A DNA stretch of 64,000 nt from Macrothele yani (taxonomy: Eukaryota; Arthropoda; Arachnida; Araneae; Macrothelidae). Position 1 is the stretch's first letter; every line of letters begins with the position of its first letter. Position numbers and translations under genes: made by a program. The stretch covers positions 80,823,127 through 80,887,126 of the forward strand of contig CM077023.1 in assembly GCA_039090855.1 (NCBI GenBank), in the 5' to 3' direction. A model generated the notes under the pieces. The model saw only the letters and a list, made by a program, of their open reading frames with translations, had not been told where the DNA came from and did no database searches. Positions 23,464 to 35,829 of this stretch are shown here, in pieces.

Positions 23464-25319
23464 GACGAGCAATACAGCAAAAGTGGTACAGCAATGGCTG
23501 TTGCGTTAGCTAACAATTTTTTCTTTATGTATTTCAGAGGGAACAGGCTCCAATGTTTGCAAGATAAAAATTATATTTGCGTACATGGACACATTTAACT
23601 TGGCGGAACATAAAAACTCTCATGAAAGCACATGGGTAATGAAAAAAAAAACAAAAACAAAAAAAAAACATGAGACTTTGTCAGTTTCCTTCAAGCTCAA
23701 AGCTAGACGTAATATGATTATGAAGTTTTAAGTGAATAATTCTCTTAGGTTTCCGCTAAACATCTGGTAAACCGAATTTCCGTAAATAAATAATCTAATC
23801 AGTGGAGTTTGTCAAGTACGATTCTTGCATAGCTTAAGCAAAGAAAATTAGACAGATAAAAAAAAAAAAAAACATTTGCCGCTTCGATCCGGGTATAAGA
23901 CTTCGTCGTGTCTTACATCAGAATTAGTATACACTGTCCCAGGTAGCACGGTCTTGCAATTTAACGTAGGTCCAACGCTGGGCCACCGTCTTCTATTCCT
24001 AAAAGACGGTGGCTCAGTGTTGGGCCTACGTTAAATTTCAAGACTGTGCTACCTGGATAGCTGCATTTATCAGAAGGAAACACATTTTAAAATCACACAG
24101 TTTACTCTTCGTTAAGTACATTTACTTCACTAAAATGCAGTTTTCTTGCTAGGATTTCAATAATGTATTTTTTAAAGTGTTTTAAAAGTTTCATTGCTTT
24201 AAAATAAATTTAAATTTTCCACATTTTTAGTATTTTAAGAGTTTCATGTACAATTTTGAGAGCTGAATTGCGTCCAAACCGTTGCTGAATTGCATTCAAA
24301 CCATAATTTTTTGCATCATAACTTTAATAAAATGTTACCTGGTGATATTGCAAGATTCCTTATTTGTTTTTTGTGAGAAAGTTGTTTTCCCAGTAAAAGT
24401 AATTAAGACGAAATTCTACACAAATTGAATACAGTGTGGTTTTTCTCATTTGAAAGGAATTATATCGCCGATGGTAGCGTTTATCAAATGAGTCTTTTAA
24501 TTTGCCTGATCTCACGCATGCCGTAAATTGCATGTTTGTTTAAACCTTTTTTAAGGAATACATAAAAAAAAGTCATAATAATTATATGTGAGTTAAACCA
24601 GACAAATCACGAAAATTTCGAATTACTGTGTTTGGATGTGAAAATTATATCTTGAAGACGGTTTAACTTTTCTCTCTCACTACATTTGTAGAAATCCAAT
24701 AGCAGTCTCAATTTTTCTCATTTGCTCATTGTTCTTAGATAAAAATGTTTTATGGTATCGAAAATAGGTATATATTTTAAGCAAATATAAAAGAAAAGCA
24801 ATAAAATTAATGCGCTTCTTCGTTTGATATTAATTTGGAGTTAGTGCTTTTGCCACATTCATGAAATTCCCTCCCCGTATATAAGTTCAAAGTAACTATA
24901 TAGATATTGGATTTCTTTCAGCTCGACGGTAAATGGCGAATATGAAATCAATTGGCAAAAGAAGACCACTGGTAATCTTCTGTAACTGAGAAAAGAAAAT
25001 GGATTGCCAAACTGGTTGTTTACCTCTTAATCAATCAGTTGCCTCACAAGACCATTGATTTTCATGTAGCCATCTTTTCAAATGAATTCCTCGCCTACCT
25101 TTTCTTGTCACGGAAACTAGAACCCCCACCTCCCACTCTTCCATTAGAGTATGATACCGTTCCACCATCCAGGGAAACATACACTTCTCGAGATAAAGAT
25201 AAAAAATGCCACACCGTAAAGGAATACACGAAATGAGACGAACTTCTCATACGTGTAGAAAAGTAGTTGCAAAAGGAGTGATTTTACATGAATGCGATGG
25301 GCCAGGAGACAGGTTAATG
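23464..25319. other. AT-rich stretch, no gene
   Basis: Contains the palindrome at 23939-24056 and A-runs. No coding or RNA feature recognised. Confidence 0.45.
23939..24056. mobile_element. Short palindrome, probable miniature foldback
   Basis: The 54-bp arms start CCAGGTAGCAC and have a few mismatches. The loop is about 10 nt. Total length 118 bp; superfamily unknown. Confidence 0.65.
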
Positions 25320-26560
25320 TGACCTGAGCAGGTGGTCGAATGACAGCCTTGCTAGGCTATTTTTGGCAGCACGACGTGACATCGAGTGAAAAATCTCCCG
25401 GATGGTGTCTTGTGGAATCGCCGACAATGCATCGTTGATCTATGTCCACAATTCATCCACATAGCGAGGGGATGGCGCAAAGGTGTCAAGCCGTCCGCCA
25501 ATGACGTTCCACACGTTCACTATTAGGGATCGCACTGGCAAGGTTTGCCCCTGGACACTTTGTAGGCACTGTCTGCTGTTGTTGGCAGTCCGCAGGTTAG
25601 TGTTATCTTGCTGAAACTCGGTATCAAAGATACCACAAAGATACTGCGAAAAACAGGCTGCAGCACCTCATTGACGTATCGTCGTGCTGTCATTGTACCC
25701 ATTATGCGTACGAGCGGCGAGCGTCTGTTGAAACTGATAGCGCTCCAAACCACGACTTCAGGCTGTGGAGCTGTGTGACACTCACGGATCTCAGCAAGAT
25801 CATCCCGTCGTCTTCAGACTCTTAATCGGCGACCGTCGGCGCTGAGACAGAAACGAGACTCGTCGCTGAATACGACATGCTTCCATTTGTTCTGCTACGC
25901 ATGTCTGGTACGGCACGACTGCAACCTTACCCGACGATGTGTTGAGGTGAATTTCAATCGCCACAATGGATAACAAGAGGGCACACCTTCCTGCGATTCA
26001 CATTCTGTGTCGATACGGAGATGCCCATACACTTCGCTGAATGTTGAAGCGACAAAATTCATCGAAGTGTACAGGCAACTACAGTACTATGGTGGGGTAA
26101 CTACCGCTTGTCTTCGAATGCGGCGATCGAGGAGATCGGACGACCGCCTACGTGCACCAGTACCACTACGGCGGCGCACCTTACCTTCCAACAACCACTG
26201 TTGTCACATTAGGCCGACAGTTGTTGCATCGCGATGCGTTTTCGCCGTGATGAGACTCAGTTACTAACGAGACGTACGCATCTCTATGATGAAGCTTCTG
26301 GTAAAGGTGTCTTTTTGGTGGTAGGGTTTCCGATGACGTCGCCCAAGCATTATCCTTCCTTACTCGTGCTTTCGCCACCGAGAACACTCCATTGAATTGG
26401 TCCACATACCCAAATGAAGACGACCCAACTTTGCTAGTCCGAGCATTTGCCCTTTTATCGCCCTCACCTATCGCGTGATTGGTTCGCAAATACATTACCC
26501 AGCTGTCCACACATACCCACCAATTTGCATGGCGCTGTGACAAATACTTCCTTGTGCGGC
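25320..26560 (-). pseudogene. Tc1-like transposase relic (lineage B, copy 2)
   Basis: From right to left the minus strand shows an N-terminal part with RRRSGTGARRRSSD and RRIRRQAV (about 26090-26180). It then gives a middle RTDTECESQEG-like segment, FSDESRFCLSADGRRLRV (first Asp, near 25855) and VVVWSAISFNRRSPLVRIMG with TARRYVNEVLQP (25640-25753). Next comes a shifted FQQDNT (second Asp, near 25615), then VWNVIGGRLDTF near 25500 and a tail near 25370. Several frame changes and stops. The Glu expected before VWN is not seen. Copy 1 at 14690 lacks the C-terminal half. Confidence 0.85.
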
Positions 26561-28775
26561 AGTTTTTATGTCGAGCACCGTATTTTCAAATAACTGTAGC
26601 ATAGGAATCTGAACCAACGTCATTTTTCAGTAGTCGAAATATTTTGAACATATTCGAACGGAAATCGAAAAAAGGACGATTCGATTCGCACTCGAGGCCG
26701 ATGCAATTTTAAGGTGTTCTGAGGAGATTGTTACACGAAAAACAGTGAAATAATGCGCACATGTGCCGAAAATAATATGCGTGCATGACTGCAGTATACT
26801 TGGGAATATTCATTCTTTATTATTTTTCGTCATAATTGTAACTTGAGAAGGAAAACAGAATTCGGTATCAGTGTGGAAGAGCTGTGTGAAAAAAGGCTTT
26901 ATTTTTTCGAAACCAATAATCTTGAAATATTACAATGCTTTGACGAAGTATGGGAAAAATGAAAAATAGAATATGCAGATTTTCATGGAAACATAGCAAA
27001 CATACCAGGTGCATACTTTAATATTGCAGGAAATGAAACGAGAAAGTACTGATAATAATCCATTTAAGAGCTTAAAATGTGTAATGTAATCGCTGATTCT
27101 CAAAAGAAAATCTGAGAAAACAATACAGATTCATTTATCGTTTCCAGAAAAGAAAGTGGCTTGTTAAGAGGCATTCTACTAATTTTTACTTTAAAGTGAT
27201 CTCTTTATTCTTAAAAACAAATGGCTGCAGAAGTTTTCCAGAACGTCAGCAATTTCATCGAGATTACAAGTCTCCGTGTAAAGAGAGCGCCTGCTGTGGA
27301 GTGATATGGGCTCGGAAGAGCTTATAGGGCTTACTTTGAAGTGTTGCGGTATTGTGTTTGCCTCACAGAGAGTGTGTTGACAGGATTGCTTCTTTTATTT
27401 TCAATCTCCGATGAACTTTTGGCTCCAAGGCAGAGGAGAGAAAGAGAGAGAGAGAAAGACAGAATGATAAAATAAACACAACACTCTACTCATATCTACT
27501 GCTCTCCCGGTTTCGGACTTAGTTTAGGAAACGAGATGTTGGCGCCCTAACTTCTCGGCCACCCGGCAAAGAATTGCTTGGCAAAGCATATACTTCGTCT
27601 GCATGCATATCCCAAAAGCGCAGTGCTCTCTGCGCGTTAAAAATACCCAGTTGCATCTCCCTGTGGATTTTTTTTTTATATGCCTCTCTCTTTCTCTTTC
27701 CACACACACTCACTGAACGTTTTCTAATTTTTATGACAATCACAGCTTTCTGAAAAGTCTCTTGGTGTACTGATTATAGTGAAAATAAGAACTACCTGGT
27801 GACACCACCTTGTCTATGTCTGGCAGTAGCAATTTATTTACCCACATTTTCATTGTTAAGACCTGCCTGCTTTGAACTGCGGAATTTTCCTGCCTGCTCG
27901 AGCCATTTTCCATGGTTCTTTTCGTAAATTAATGAAGCATATTCCTTATTGAATCTTTTCTGTGAAATGACGAGGGGGGGACCCCGAATTTCATGGATTT
28001 TTCGTACTTCAGTAAAATTCTGAATTTTCAGAAACCGGTCTGCAATTCCTTTCGTATATTAACGTAGTATATTAACGTTCTCATTTTTTTCGATATCCAT
28101 ATGACGGAAAATTTTCCGGTAATAGGAGTGATTCTCGGGAATATACTTGAGGTTTGATTAACTATTAAATTTCAATCGTCTGTCGGAGAACCTTATTTTG
28201 TGGTCCAGTAACGAAACCGTATACTGTGGGTAGCATATCGCATGAACATTAATTTTGGTTCACGTGATATACTATCCACGGTTATCGGGACACAGAATAT
28301 TTCATCCCCTCTTCCCCATTTTGTACACCAACTATTGTATATTGTGTTACCATAAGAAACCGAGTACTTAAATTATTGTATGGGTGACAGTATGATGTCT
28401 ATGTATCAGTCTGTGGACGCATTAAGGCAAAAACTGTTTTAACTATCAAGAGTACATTTTGTATTTAGGAGTTTTGTTAAATGATACTATAAAACAACAC
28501 ATTTCCCCTTTTCTTAAAGAAGATTGAAAGTCATTCTCATTTTAAAAATATCTCAAGTTCCAAAGCCTCGAAAAATTACTATTAAAAATATAGGTAATTT
28601 GAAGTAAGTCTTCATTTAGAAAAAAAAATAATTATTTCAAATCTATTCAAAAAAAATAATAAGCTCCAATGGAAAAACATTACTAATCCACCCACAATAA
28701 TTGCAAAAAAAAAAAAAAAAACATTTAATCATCGCGTGGTTAGAGTTCTACATTATACGTGACGGTCCGCCGGCT
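26561..28775. other. Unannotated AT-rich stretch
   Basis: Holds a short GA-rich run (about 27435-27462) and an A18 run near 28706. No gene recognised. Confidence 0.45.
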
Positions 28776-28848
28776 GGTTTCCTGGCTCAACGGTAGCAGT
28801 CACGGTTACCGTAGAAAAGGTTCCTTGTTCAAAACCCAGCAGGAGCCA
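28776..28848 (+). mobile_element. tRNA-like sequence, SINE-head type
   Basis: The 73-nt segment begins GGTTTCCTGGCTCAACGGTA and ends CAGGAGCCA. The two ends can pair at 6 of 7 positions including wobbles, and the A-box part TGGCTCAACGG is good. The B-box-like TTGTTCAAAACCC has a poor stem, so it is not a functional tRNA gene. Its flanks do not match family A or the TRIM LTR. Confidence 0.4.
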
Positions 28849-29999
28849 AAGGGGGAAGGAGTAGTATAAGGGCTGAAAAAGTCAGAGTGGAAGTTTCTGC
28901 GAGTTTTATGTATAAATAAATACGGAAAAATCCGAAACGGACGTTTCTGAAATAAACGGAATTACTGACTATGAAAATGTCGTTAAAAAATGGACATCTA
29001 CCAGCAACTTTGGTGCACGTTATTTTCAGGAATTTTCCATGATTCACACCACTTATTTTTTACTGTGTACACTACTTCACAGTTTGGATGGAATCAGAAG
29101 TAAGCACTGTATAGCATCCTTTTAGTTGCACAATAATGTCAAGCGCAAAAATTTATACTACATTTCTCCCAAATATATTACGAGTTTTTACGCTGTTCAT
29201 TCTTCATAACCCGAAGAAGAACCACAGAGCTGGAATCGAAATAAAATCTCATGCATATAAATGTTACTTTTAGCTAAACTGAAAATAAACTGCTGCGTAA
29301 TTTGCACTATATACCAGAAAATACTGAGGGTGTAATACGACGTAATAGGCGAAATAAAATAAAGGAATGAAATAAAAAAAAATTGCAAAAAATTGATAGA
29401 AACTTGACTTATTTCTCCTCTAGATAAAAGGAATAATAAAGGTAGTAACTATTTCATAAACGAGAATATAAATTCACTTTTTTAGCATGTAAACGAAAGG
29501 AAGATCTTTCGAGAGGAATAAAAACCACGGCATTTTTCCTTCTTGTATGTTCGTGAAATATTTTCTCACACCTTAAGAAAAAAATTAAAAAGCTACTGGA
29601 GAAAATCAGTGATATGGTAATTTGTGGTGACAGCAAAGTTTGCGCAAACGCTAAACAATAATTGAGTGTTCTGAAAATTGAATCTTGCTTTGAATGCTCC
29701 AAATACTCGTAAGATGTTTTACATTCAATGTTACCTCGAGACATTGGCGTTTGGCCAAAACTGTTTCTGAAAATTATGAAATGGGACATTCCGTGCAGTG
29801 AAACATTTGTTGATGTTTCTCAGATTCGTTTGTGTTAAAGGATCGGTTTCAATGAAAAAGGAAGACTGTGAGTAACATTCTGAGCTAATACAACTGGTGC
29901 AACTTAAAACTCTAAGAAGAATGTAATGGAATGTGTTAAATTTACACAGTTTTGTGAGCACTATGCAATCCCCTACTACCTGTTTCTATGTACCAGCTG
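28849..29999. other. Unannotated AT-rich stretch
   Basis: Nothing recognised. Confidence 0.45.
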
Positions 30000-30550
30000 C
30001 ATGCGTAGCGAGGGAAGGGGGCACGTCCCCTCAACTTTAGGAAATTTAAATGCGAGGTCAATCCTACGTTCGGGCAGCGAATATGAGTGGGAGGTTTAAT
30101 GGAGTCGCAACGAAGTTCAAACAGGAATGACCAACTGCTTTATGCACACACACTGTTATGCTCAACTTTTAGATTTGGCTGTGGTTCGTGTTTGTGATAA
30201 AGTAAAACCACAGCAAAATGCTACCAATGTAGAGAACCCATTATATAACATTATTCCTCTATCAGCAAAAAAGATATGTAATAGTTAAAACAAATGTAAA
30301 ACAAGAGAGGTTCTTATCAGAAGTGATTGAAGAGCAATGCAAAACAAAAAATGTTTGCTATGCATTTGAAAGACCCAAATTTTATGGCATTCACGGAGAA
30401 ACTGTTTCCAAGAATGGTTTTGCACGAAAAGGTAAACACGAGTTTACATTTTGTTATTCGTGTCCTCCCCCCCCCCCCTCAAGGAAAACAACAGTTTACA
30501 TTTTTTTCGTGCCTCTCCAAACGTTTTGGTCACGCTACGCCTATACGATC
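30000..30550 (+). pseudogene. hAT element remnant with transposase fragment
   Basis: The region opens with GCGTAGCGAGGGAAGGGGGC and closes with a poly-C tract and CACGCTACGCC, an inverted GCGTAGCG pair. Inside, about 30140-30215 reads CFMHTHCYAQLLDLAVV, matching the C-[YH]-A-H-x-L-x-L signature of hAT transposases. The open frame continues with VCDKVKPQQNATNVENP before decaying. No 8-bp duplication could be assigned. An internally deleted old hAT copy is the simplest reading. Confidence 0.6.
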
Positions 30551-30985
30551 TGTTATTATCAATGATTAGCATAAAGATAATTGAACACAAATAAATATTG
30601 ATAACCGTGGCCGTTTCTCAGGGTTAAGCAGTTTCAAAGTAAAAAAAAAAAAGTGGTTTACTGGCTGTCGGTGCTGGAACAAAACAGCCAATTACATACA
30701 GCGATCATTTGAAAACTATATATAGTACGAGACGGTGCAAGATGAAAGAACACAAGGAAAACATAACTTCCTATTACATCGCAAACAGCAGGCCTGAAAA
30801 TTTTGTTGCTTAACACTGTATCTGCAACGTATACTGTAATTAAATTTTCTTTTTTGGTTCCTGTTATCTTATGTATCATTTGGTTCATTCTCCTTAAGCA
30901 TTTGTTGAACCTAACACTACATTTTCTCTCTCGCTGAATGTTTTTGTGGCAACCTGACGTGAGGTCAAAAGTTCAATGACATATA
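30551..30985. other. Unannotated stretch
   Basis: Nothing recognised. Confidence 0.4.
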
Positions 30986-31130
30986 CAGTCGTATCAGAAT
31001 AATATGACCACCCCCGGAATCGCAGTGTATCCGCCCAGGTGCGTCACAGAGTGCACGTGACAAGATCGACCACGCGGAGATATAAGCGGCTGTCCGGGAC
31101 AGATGAGCCATAGTGCATAACGTGAGCACA

Positions 31131-32180
31131 ATGGGCAGAGGTAGTGATTTGACGGACGTGCAAAAAAGAATTATCATCGGCTACCGCGCCAAGGGTGGAA
31201 GCATCTGAGAAATAACAGACTTCGTGGGCTGTTCGCGAGGTGCTGTAGTAAGGGTGTACCAAGAACGGACCGCTGGCACACTGAGTACCTCCCGACGTTA
31301 TAACTGTGGAGCCCCAAAGGCCATCGACCCCAGAGGAAAACGTCGCCTCCGTCGACTGGTAAAGGGCAATCGACACGCAACAGTGCAGTAATTGGCCGCG
31401 CAAATGAACGCTGGGTTACCCAGGTACGTGTGTCCGATAACAGTAGAGCGACCCCTGTCACGCAAGGGTCTCCGGAGTCAACGCTGCGTCAGGGTACCGA
31501 TGTTAACCCAGGTCCATCGGCAACGATGCATGCAGTTCGCATGGAACTTCCGTCATTGGACAGTGGAACAGTGGAAAAAGGTTGTCTTCTCTGACGAATC
31601 GAGGTTTCTACTCCACAGAAGTGACGGGTGGTGGCGGATACGGCGTCAGACAAACGAGAACCAACACCCGGACACGCTTGTCAGTCAAGTACAGGGATGC
31701 GGTGGCAGTGCGCGTGTCTGGGGTATGTTTTTCTGTTATGACCTGGAACCGCTGGCACCACTGGATGGGCCCCTGAACGCCAATGGCAACCTTTCCATCC
31801 TCGCTGACCACATGCTTCCCTTCATGTTGGACATTTACCCTGGTGGTGGTGGTGTCTACCAACAGCACAATGCGCCGTGCCGCGTAGCTAAGGGGGTGCG
31901 TGATTGGTTCTAGGAACACGACAGCGATGTCTCCGTTCTCCCTTGGCTGGGGAAATCGCCCGACCTCAATCCCATAGAGCACTTGTACGACTATTTGGAT
32001 CCACAGGTTCGACGTGCCGAGCCACAGCCACGTCATCTCACGTGCTCATTCGGACTGCGTGCCTTGCCGCAGTCCGAATGAGCACGTGTGCCTTGGGCAA
32101 CCTTCCAGAGCTTCATTGTTTCCATGCCACGCCGTCTCGCTGCTGTCATCCGGGCCAAGGGTGGTTATTCCCATTATTAG
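31131..32180 (+). pseudogene. Tc1-like transposase, in frame throughout but with four stops
   Basis: ATG 31131 to TAG 32178-32180 is one uninterrupted phase of 349 codons, the family's usual length. Four in-frame stops occur, at 31206, 31389, 31911 and 32079. The order is a helix-turn-helix (DLTDVQKRIIIGYRAKGGS, FVGCSRGAVVRVYQE), the second DNA-binding part (KRRLRRLVKG), VFSDESRF (first Asp), VYQQHNAPC and LNPIEHLYD, then FIVSMPRRLAAVIRAKGG. The second catalytic Asp is His. The hairpin at 32039-32088 lies in the C-terminal region. With no frameshift visible, the copy looks to be killed by point mutation. Confidence 0.93.
32039..32088. repeat. Perfect 21-bp inverted repeat with an 8-nt loop inside a Tc1 gene
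   Basis: CACGTGCTCATTCGGACTGC(G), a loop TGCCTTGC, then the exact reverse complement. The right arm looks like the original coding sequence. Confidence 0.9.
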
Positions 32181-32214
32181 GCAGATGGTCATATTATTCT
32201 GATACGGCCGTGTA

Positions 32215-32731
32215 TGTTTATGAATGTATCAGAGTTCTCGTTAGAAGTCGGCTAGATTGTGAGATCGTTGTAATTGCGTTGGAGAGAAATGTTTAAGAGA
32301 GCTTTGCCTACCTGTTAATGGGGAATTCTTTTGTTATTTATGCTTCGTTGATATTGATGCCTTAACTTTTTGGTAATTTCATAAGTCTTCAGAACTATTC
32401 TTTATATTGAGCATTTGCGATATTTCGATGTCGAAGTGCCAGATGATTACGTGCACAGTGAATTTTGTTTTGATGTGCTGACTTGAATACCTATCGAGAC
32501 GAAAGAAGGTTGAATTGTAAGTACGGGACTTATTATTTATATCTGGTCGTTATGCTATTTAGTGCAGAAGCTTCCTTTTTAAGTGTTTAGTTAAGTTATT
32601 GGGAGCACGACTTAACTCTACAGAACGTTTCAGTACGATGATTATTTACATTTAAGTAACGTTAGTGTTTTGGTGTAACACAAACATTTAACTGATATCT
32701 GCAACCAAATACACTAAAAACATTCACTCTA
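32215..32731. other. Unannotated stretch
   Basis: If the TRIM relic at 32732 once had a 5' LTR it should lie here, but no match to the LTR could be read. Confidence 0.4.
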
Positions 32732-33091
32732 TTGACGCCCGAACATAAGAATAAATCTCCTAGCCGTGAAGTCCGAAAAGAAAAATGTGTTATGATTCTT
32801 CCACACAATGTCTGGAATTAATAAAAAAATCCTTTCTCTACAGTGAGATGCTTCAAGCATGGTTTGTCGGCAGACCCGAAACCTGCGATTTCGTGCCCCC
32901 GCCTTGCTCAGGGGGGATACATGTAACGTACCTACCTCAGATGTGACGCACATACCAAAAACGGCAAATTACAGCGGTAAGCCATTCCTGGCGTATTTCT
33001 ATCGGTAGAATGTCTGACTCCGGAGAAGGAAGAAACGACTTCGAATCCCGTTGCCGACAGAAAAAAAAAAAAAAAAAACTTATTTCGCTAT
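32732..33091 (+). mobile_element. Old TRIM relic: primer site, internal region and 3' LTR
   Basis: TTGACGCCCGAAC (32732-32744) matches the primer binding site TGGCGCCCGAAC of the TRIM at 56433 with one change. The region after it has the same order of words as the 56433 interior: GTGTTATGATTCTTCCACAC, a run of A, then CCTTTCTC and a purine stretch, AGGGGGGATACA. It then enters an LTR starting TGTAACGTACC and GATGTGACG. The LTR holds a tRNA-like core (32986-33058) and ends CTTATTTCGCTAT. The A-run at 33060-33078 is extra. The 5' LTR is not recognisable. Strongly diverged, so much older than 56433. Confidence 0.65.
32986..33058 (+). other. tRNA-like core of the TRIM 3' LTR
   Basis: Seventy-three nucleotides with a T-arm-like AACGACTTCGAATCCCGTT, a D-arm-like TTTCTATCGGTAGAA and an anticodon-loop word CTCCGGA. 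The acceptor arm pairs poorly. It sits 33 nt from the LTR end, as in the other two copies. Confidence 0.55.
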
Positions 33092-35824
33092 GCAGCTAAC
33101 AGTGGCTAAAGCTTTATTCAGCATCATCCAGTTTGAAATTCTTGGATAAACTGGATAAACTCCTGTATTATATACGATAATTTCCTTTATCAACCAATAT
33201 AATATTTTTAAGTTCTTTTCTTTCTTCCTTCTAGGGGAGAAATGAGAAATTTAGGCGTGATATCAATGCTTGATGAGGTCTGAGCATAACAAAATGAAGT
33301 CCTCTTTCTAATTCGCTATTTACAAGGAAGAAAATAATTGCTCATTTCATGTAAGTTGGACAGTGCTCTTCTTTTTTATTCTTTTTTCCTCATATGCATT
33401 TTTATTTATGTGTGTGCGTATGTATGTGTGCTGCTTTTTTCCTGTGTAAGACACCACAAGCGGTAACTTCCCGTGACATCAAACTGTGCTGGAAATGCGA
33501 AGCAGCTGGACACCTTATGCTTCACCGTGGGGAAGCTGTGAGTGGCATGCGTAAATTACTGCTGGCAATGAACTACATAAATTAGCCCCTGTTGCTTCCT
33601 GCGGGGAGCAAATTTTTCATTTGACTACTATTGAAAAAGCACATGTAAGATATATTGAGATTTACTGGTCGATGTAAAAGAGTGTTTTCTGAGAATGCGT
33701 TATGAAAGTTTATTGCTGTTATACTTTCAAAGAAGAACTTGATTCGGAAGAACGGCTTCTTGAATTTCTTCATTGTGAGTGTGTTTGTGTCTGTGCAAAC
33801 AGCGAAATAGTCATTTATGTTTTATGTGACGACATTTAACTAATGTCGCGATCTTAACGCATTCCTGATTTAAACTTTCAGTGAAAAAATTTACTTCAAC
33901 TTGGAGATTTTTATTTTCGGTTTTCTGTAACATAATTCACCCGTTACTTCATGTTACTTACGGGAAACTACTGGCTAAATAAGAAATGGCTCATGTTTGA
34001 ACATACTTCATCTCTAGAAACTTTTCCTTTCATTAAAAAAAGAAAAAGACGAATTTTCACGGTATGACAAAACTGGCGTTTTTTGCCTTCGTCCCGGTAA
34101 AATTAAAATTTTACATTGTTCCCAATGTTCCTAGGTTTAAAGAGGTGTCAATATGTGTGTAAATTCATCTCAACCTAAGAAATCCTATGTCAAGTTTCCT
34201 GTCATATTTCAGCGTATGTGAAATCCTGGTTAGCTTAACGACACAGGAGTCATTCAAGAAAACTTGAGAAATAGTTACTCACGATCTCGTTACTCAGCTT
34301 TTATTCATCCACTCTCATTGTTAGCACAGAATGTTACTAATCACAAAAGTATTCAAATCACAAGAACTTCGTAGGAAACACTAAAGCTAATTCTATACAC
34401 TAATCTATCATCGTTTTACATTGCTTGTTCCACACATTACCGCGTTTTTAGCTTGTCAAAATGTACACGTCATTCAAACTCGTCCTCACGACTGTTGCCA
34501 CATAACATTTAGTGAGTAAGAAAATATAACGTTAAGATAGAAACGTTAAAAGAGAACGAACTCAAAATTTACATAGGGAAAGGAAACTGAGTCATGAGTG
34601 ATCTCAAAAACGAAGGTTAAGTTAGGATATATGTCACGTTCACCAATGGATTCTACCTTCATAAAGTTAGTTTCTTGAGATCTTATTAAAAAGCATTTCG
34701 TTTCATTACCTCATATTACCAAGCGTACATTACTTGAATATAAATTAAAGAAAACTATTCTGAATACTTGTTACTGCTATGTTTACTTACATGAAATTCC
34801 GTATGCCACCATACGGAAATATGCGCAAGGTAAAGTCGACCTTTTAAACAAAGAATCAAGTTAAAATACTGTTAAACTAAACTATTAGGCAAGTTCCATT
34901 TTGAGAAATCATTGAAATATTTACTCTTTTCTTGTTTCATTTTGTTGTGAAGTACCATCTTGTTTTATCAAAGTTGTCTCCCGTTCTTTCTCCTTGCAGA
35001 TTAAATAACCGCAAAACAGCATCGAAAATCAATATTTTCTTTTTTTACTGTTGCTTAGTTTTAAATGGTAATACAAGAGCATTGAAACTTATCGAAATGG
35101 AACAAAATTCTATAAAAATACATACAAAGTTGCATTTCGGGCACATTGTTTCTCGAGTAGCAGAACTCTGGGTCTCATTTTACTTGAAAGTGTTGACCAC
35201 AACCAAAAATAAGCCTTAACTGGAACATATCCTAAGAAATTGTACTTCACAAAAGTTTGATTTTACAGGTGGTACAAAAAAGTGCTGAGTACTTCTGACG
35301 TAATGCGGTGTTGCTTTAATTCATGAAATACAGTGAAACCTCTATTTAACTAAATCGCTCCGAAATGTTTGCTATATAGATTATACAGAATAGGATTTTC
35401 TAAATATCGATTTTTAAACTTTGACCATCATAGCTAAACTGCTGATCATTATACCATTTTAAACTTGCTTAAGTTTTTATTATTGTTAAAGGTATTCATT
35501 ATTAAAAATTTTAACTTTAATGGCAATAAAGTTGAAGTCTCATTAACGTTCACCGAAGTCTTTATTACTGTAGCTTTACGTACTGTATTAATTTGATTAA
35601 TTTTAGACCATTCTGAATTTAAGGAATAACGTAATACCAGTACATACATTATTGCAATAAAATGTACGTAATGTACATGTAAAAGACCCTATTTTTTACA
35701 AAATAAAATGATGCTACTTTAAAGACCAACCTTAGGATAAGAAATTATTCTTCTAAACTTCAGCACAAGATGTTTCTTCGTACTAAGAGTTACATACATT
35801 AAGACAGAGAAAAACATCTGTCAC
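33092..35824. other. Unannotated AT-rich stretch
   Basis: No gene recognised. A GT-rich run lies near 33410-33430, and a small frame at 33394-33585 has a CWKC word but no convincing gene structure. Confidence 0.45.
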
Positions 35825-35829
35825 GTTAT

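Larger units (their letters stand above)
30986..32212 (+). mobile_element. Tc1-like transposon with CAGTCGTATCAG ends
   Basis: The 1227-bp element has inverted ends C(A/G)G(T/C)CGTATCAGAATAAT and TA duplications at 30984-30985 and 32213-32214. Fourth distinct Tc1 lineage in the window. Confidence 0.93.

Noticed and set aside
27535..27560. TTGGCGCCCTAAC resembles a retroelement primer site
   Set aside because: No LTR end before it, no purine tract and no repeat of flanking sequence. Probably chance.
28776..28848. Possible functional tRNA gene
   Set aside because: The T-arm stem does not pair and there is no clean anticodon arm, so it is kept only as a tRNA-like repeat.
33394..33585. Small frame with a CWKCEAAGH zinc-knuckle-like word
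   Set aside because: The CCHC spacing is incomplete, there is no upstream frame or splice support, and no transposon context.
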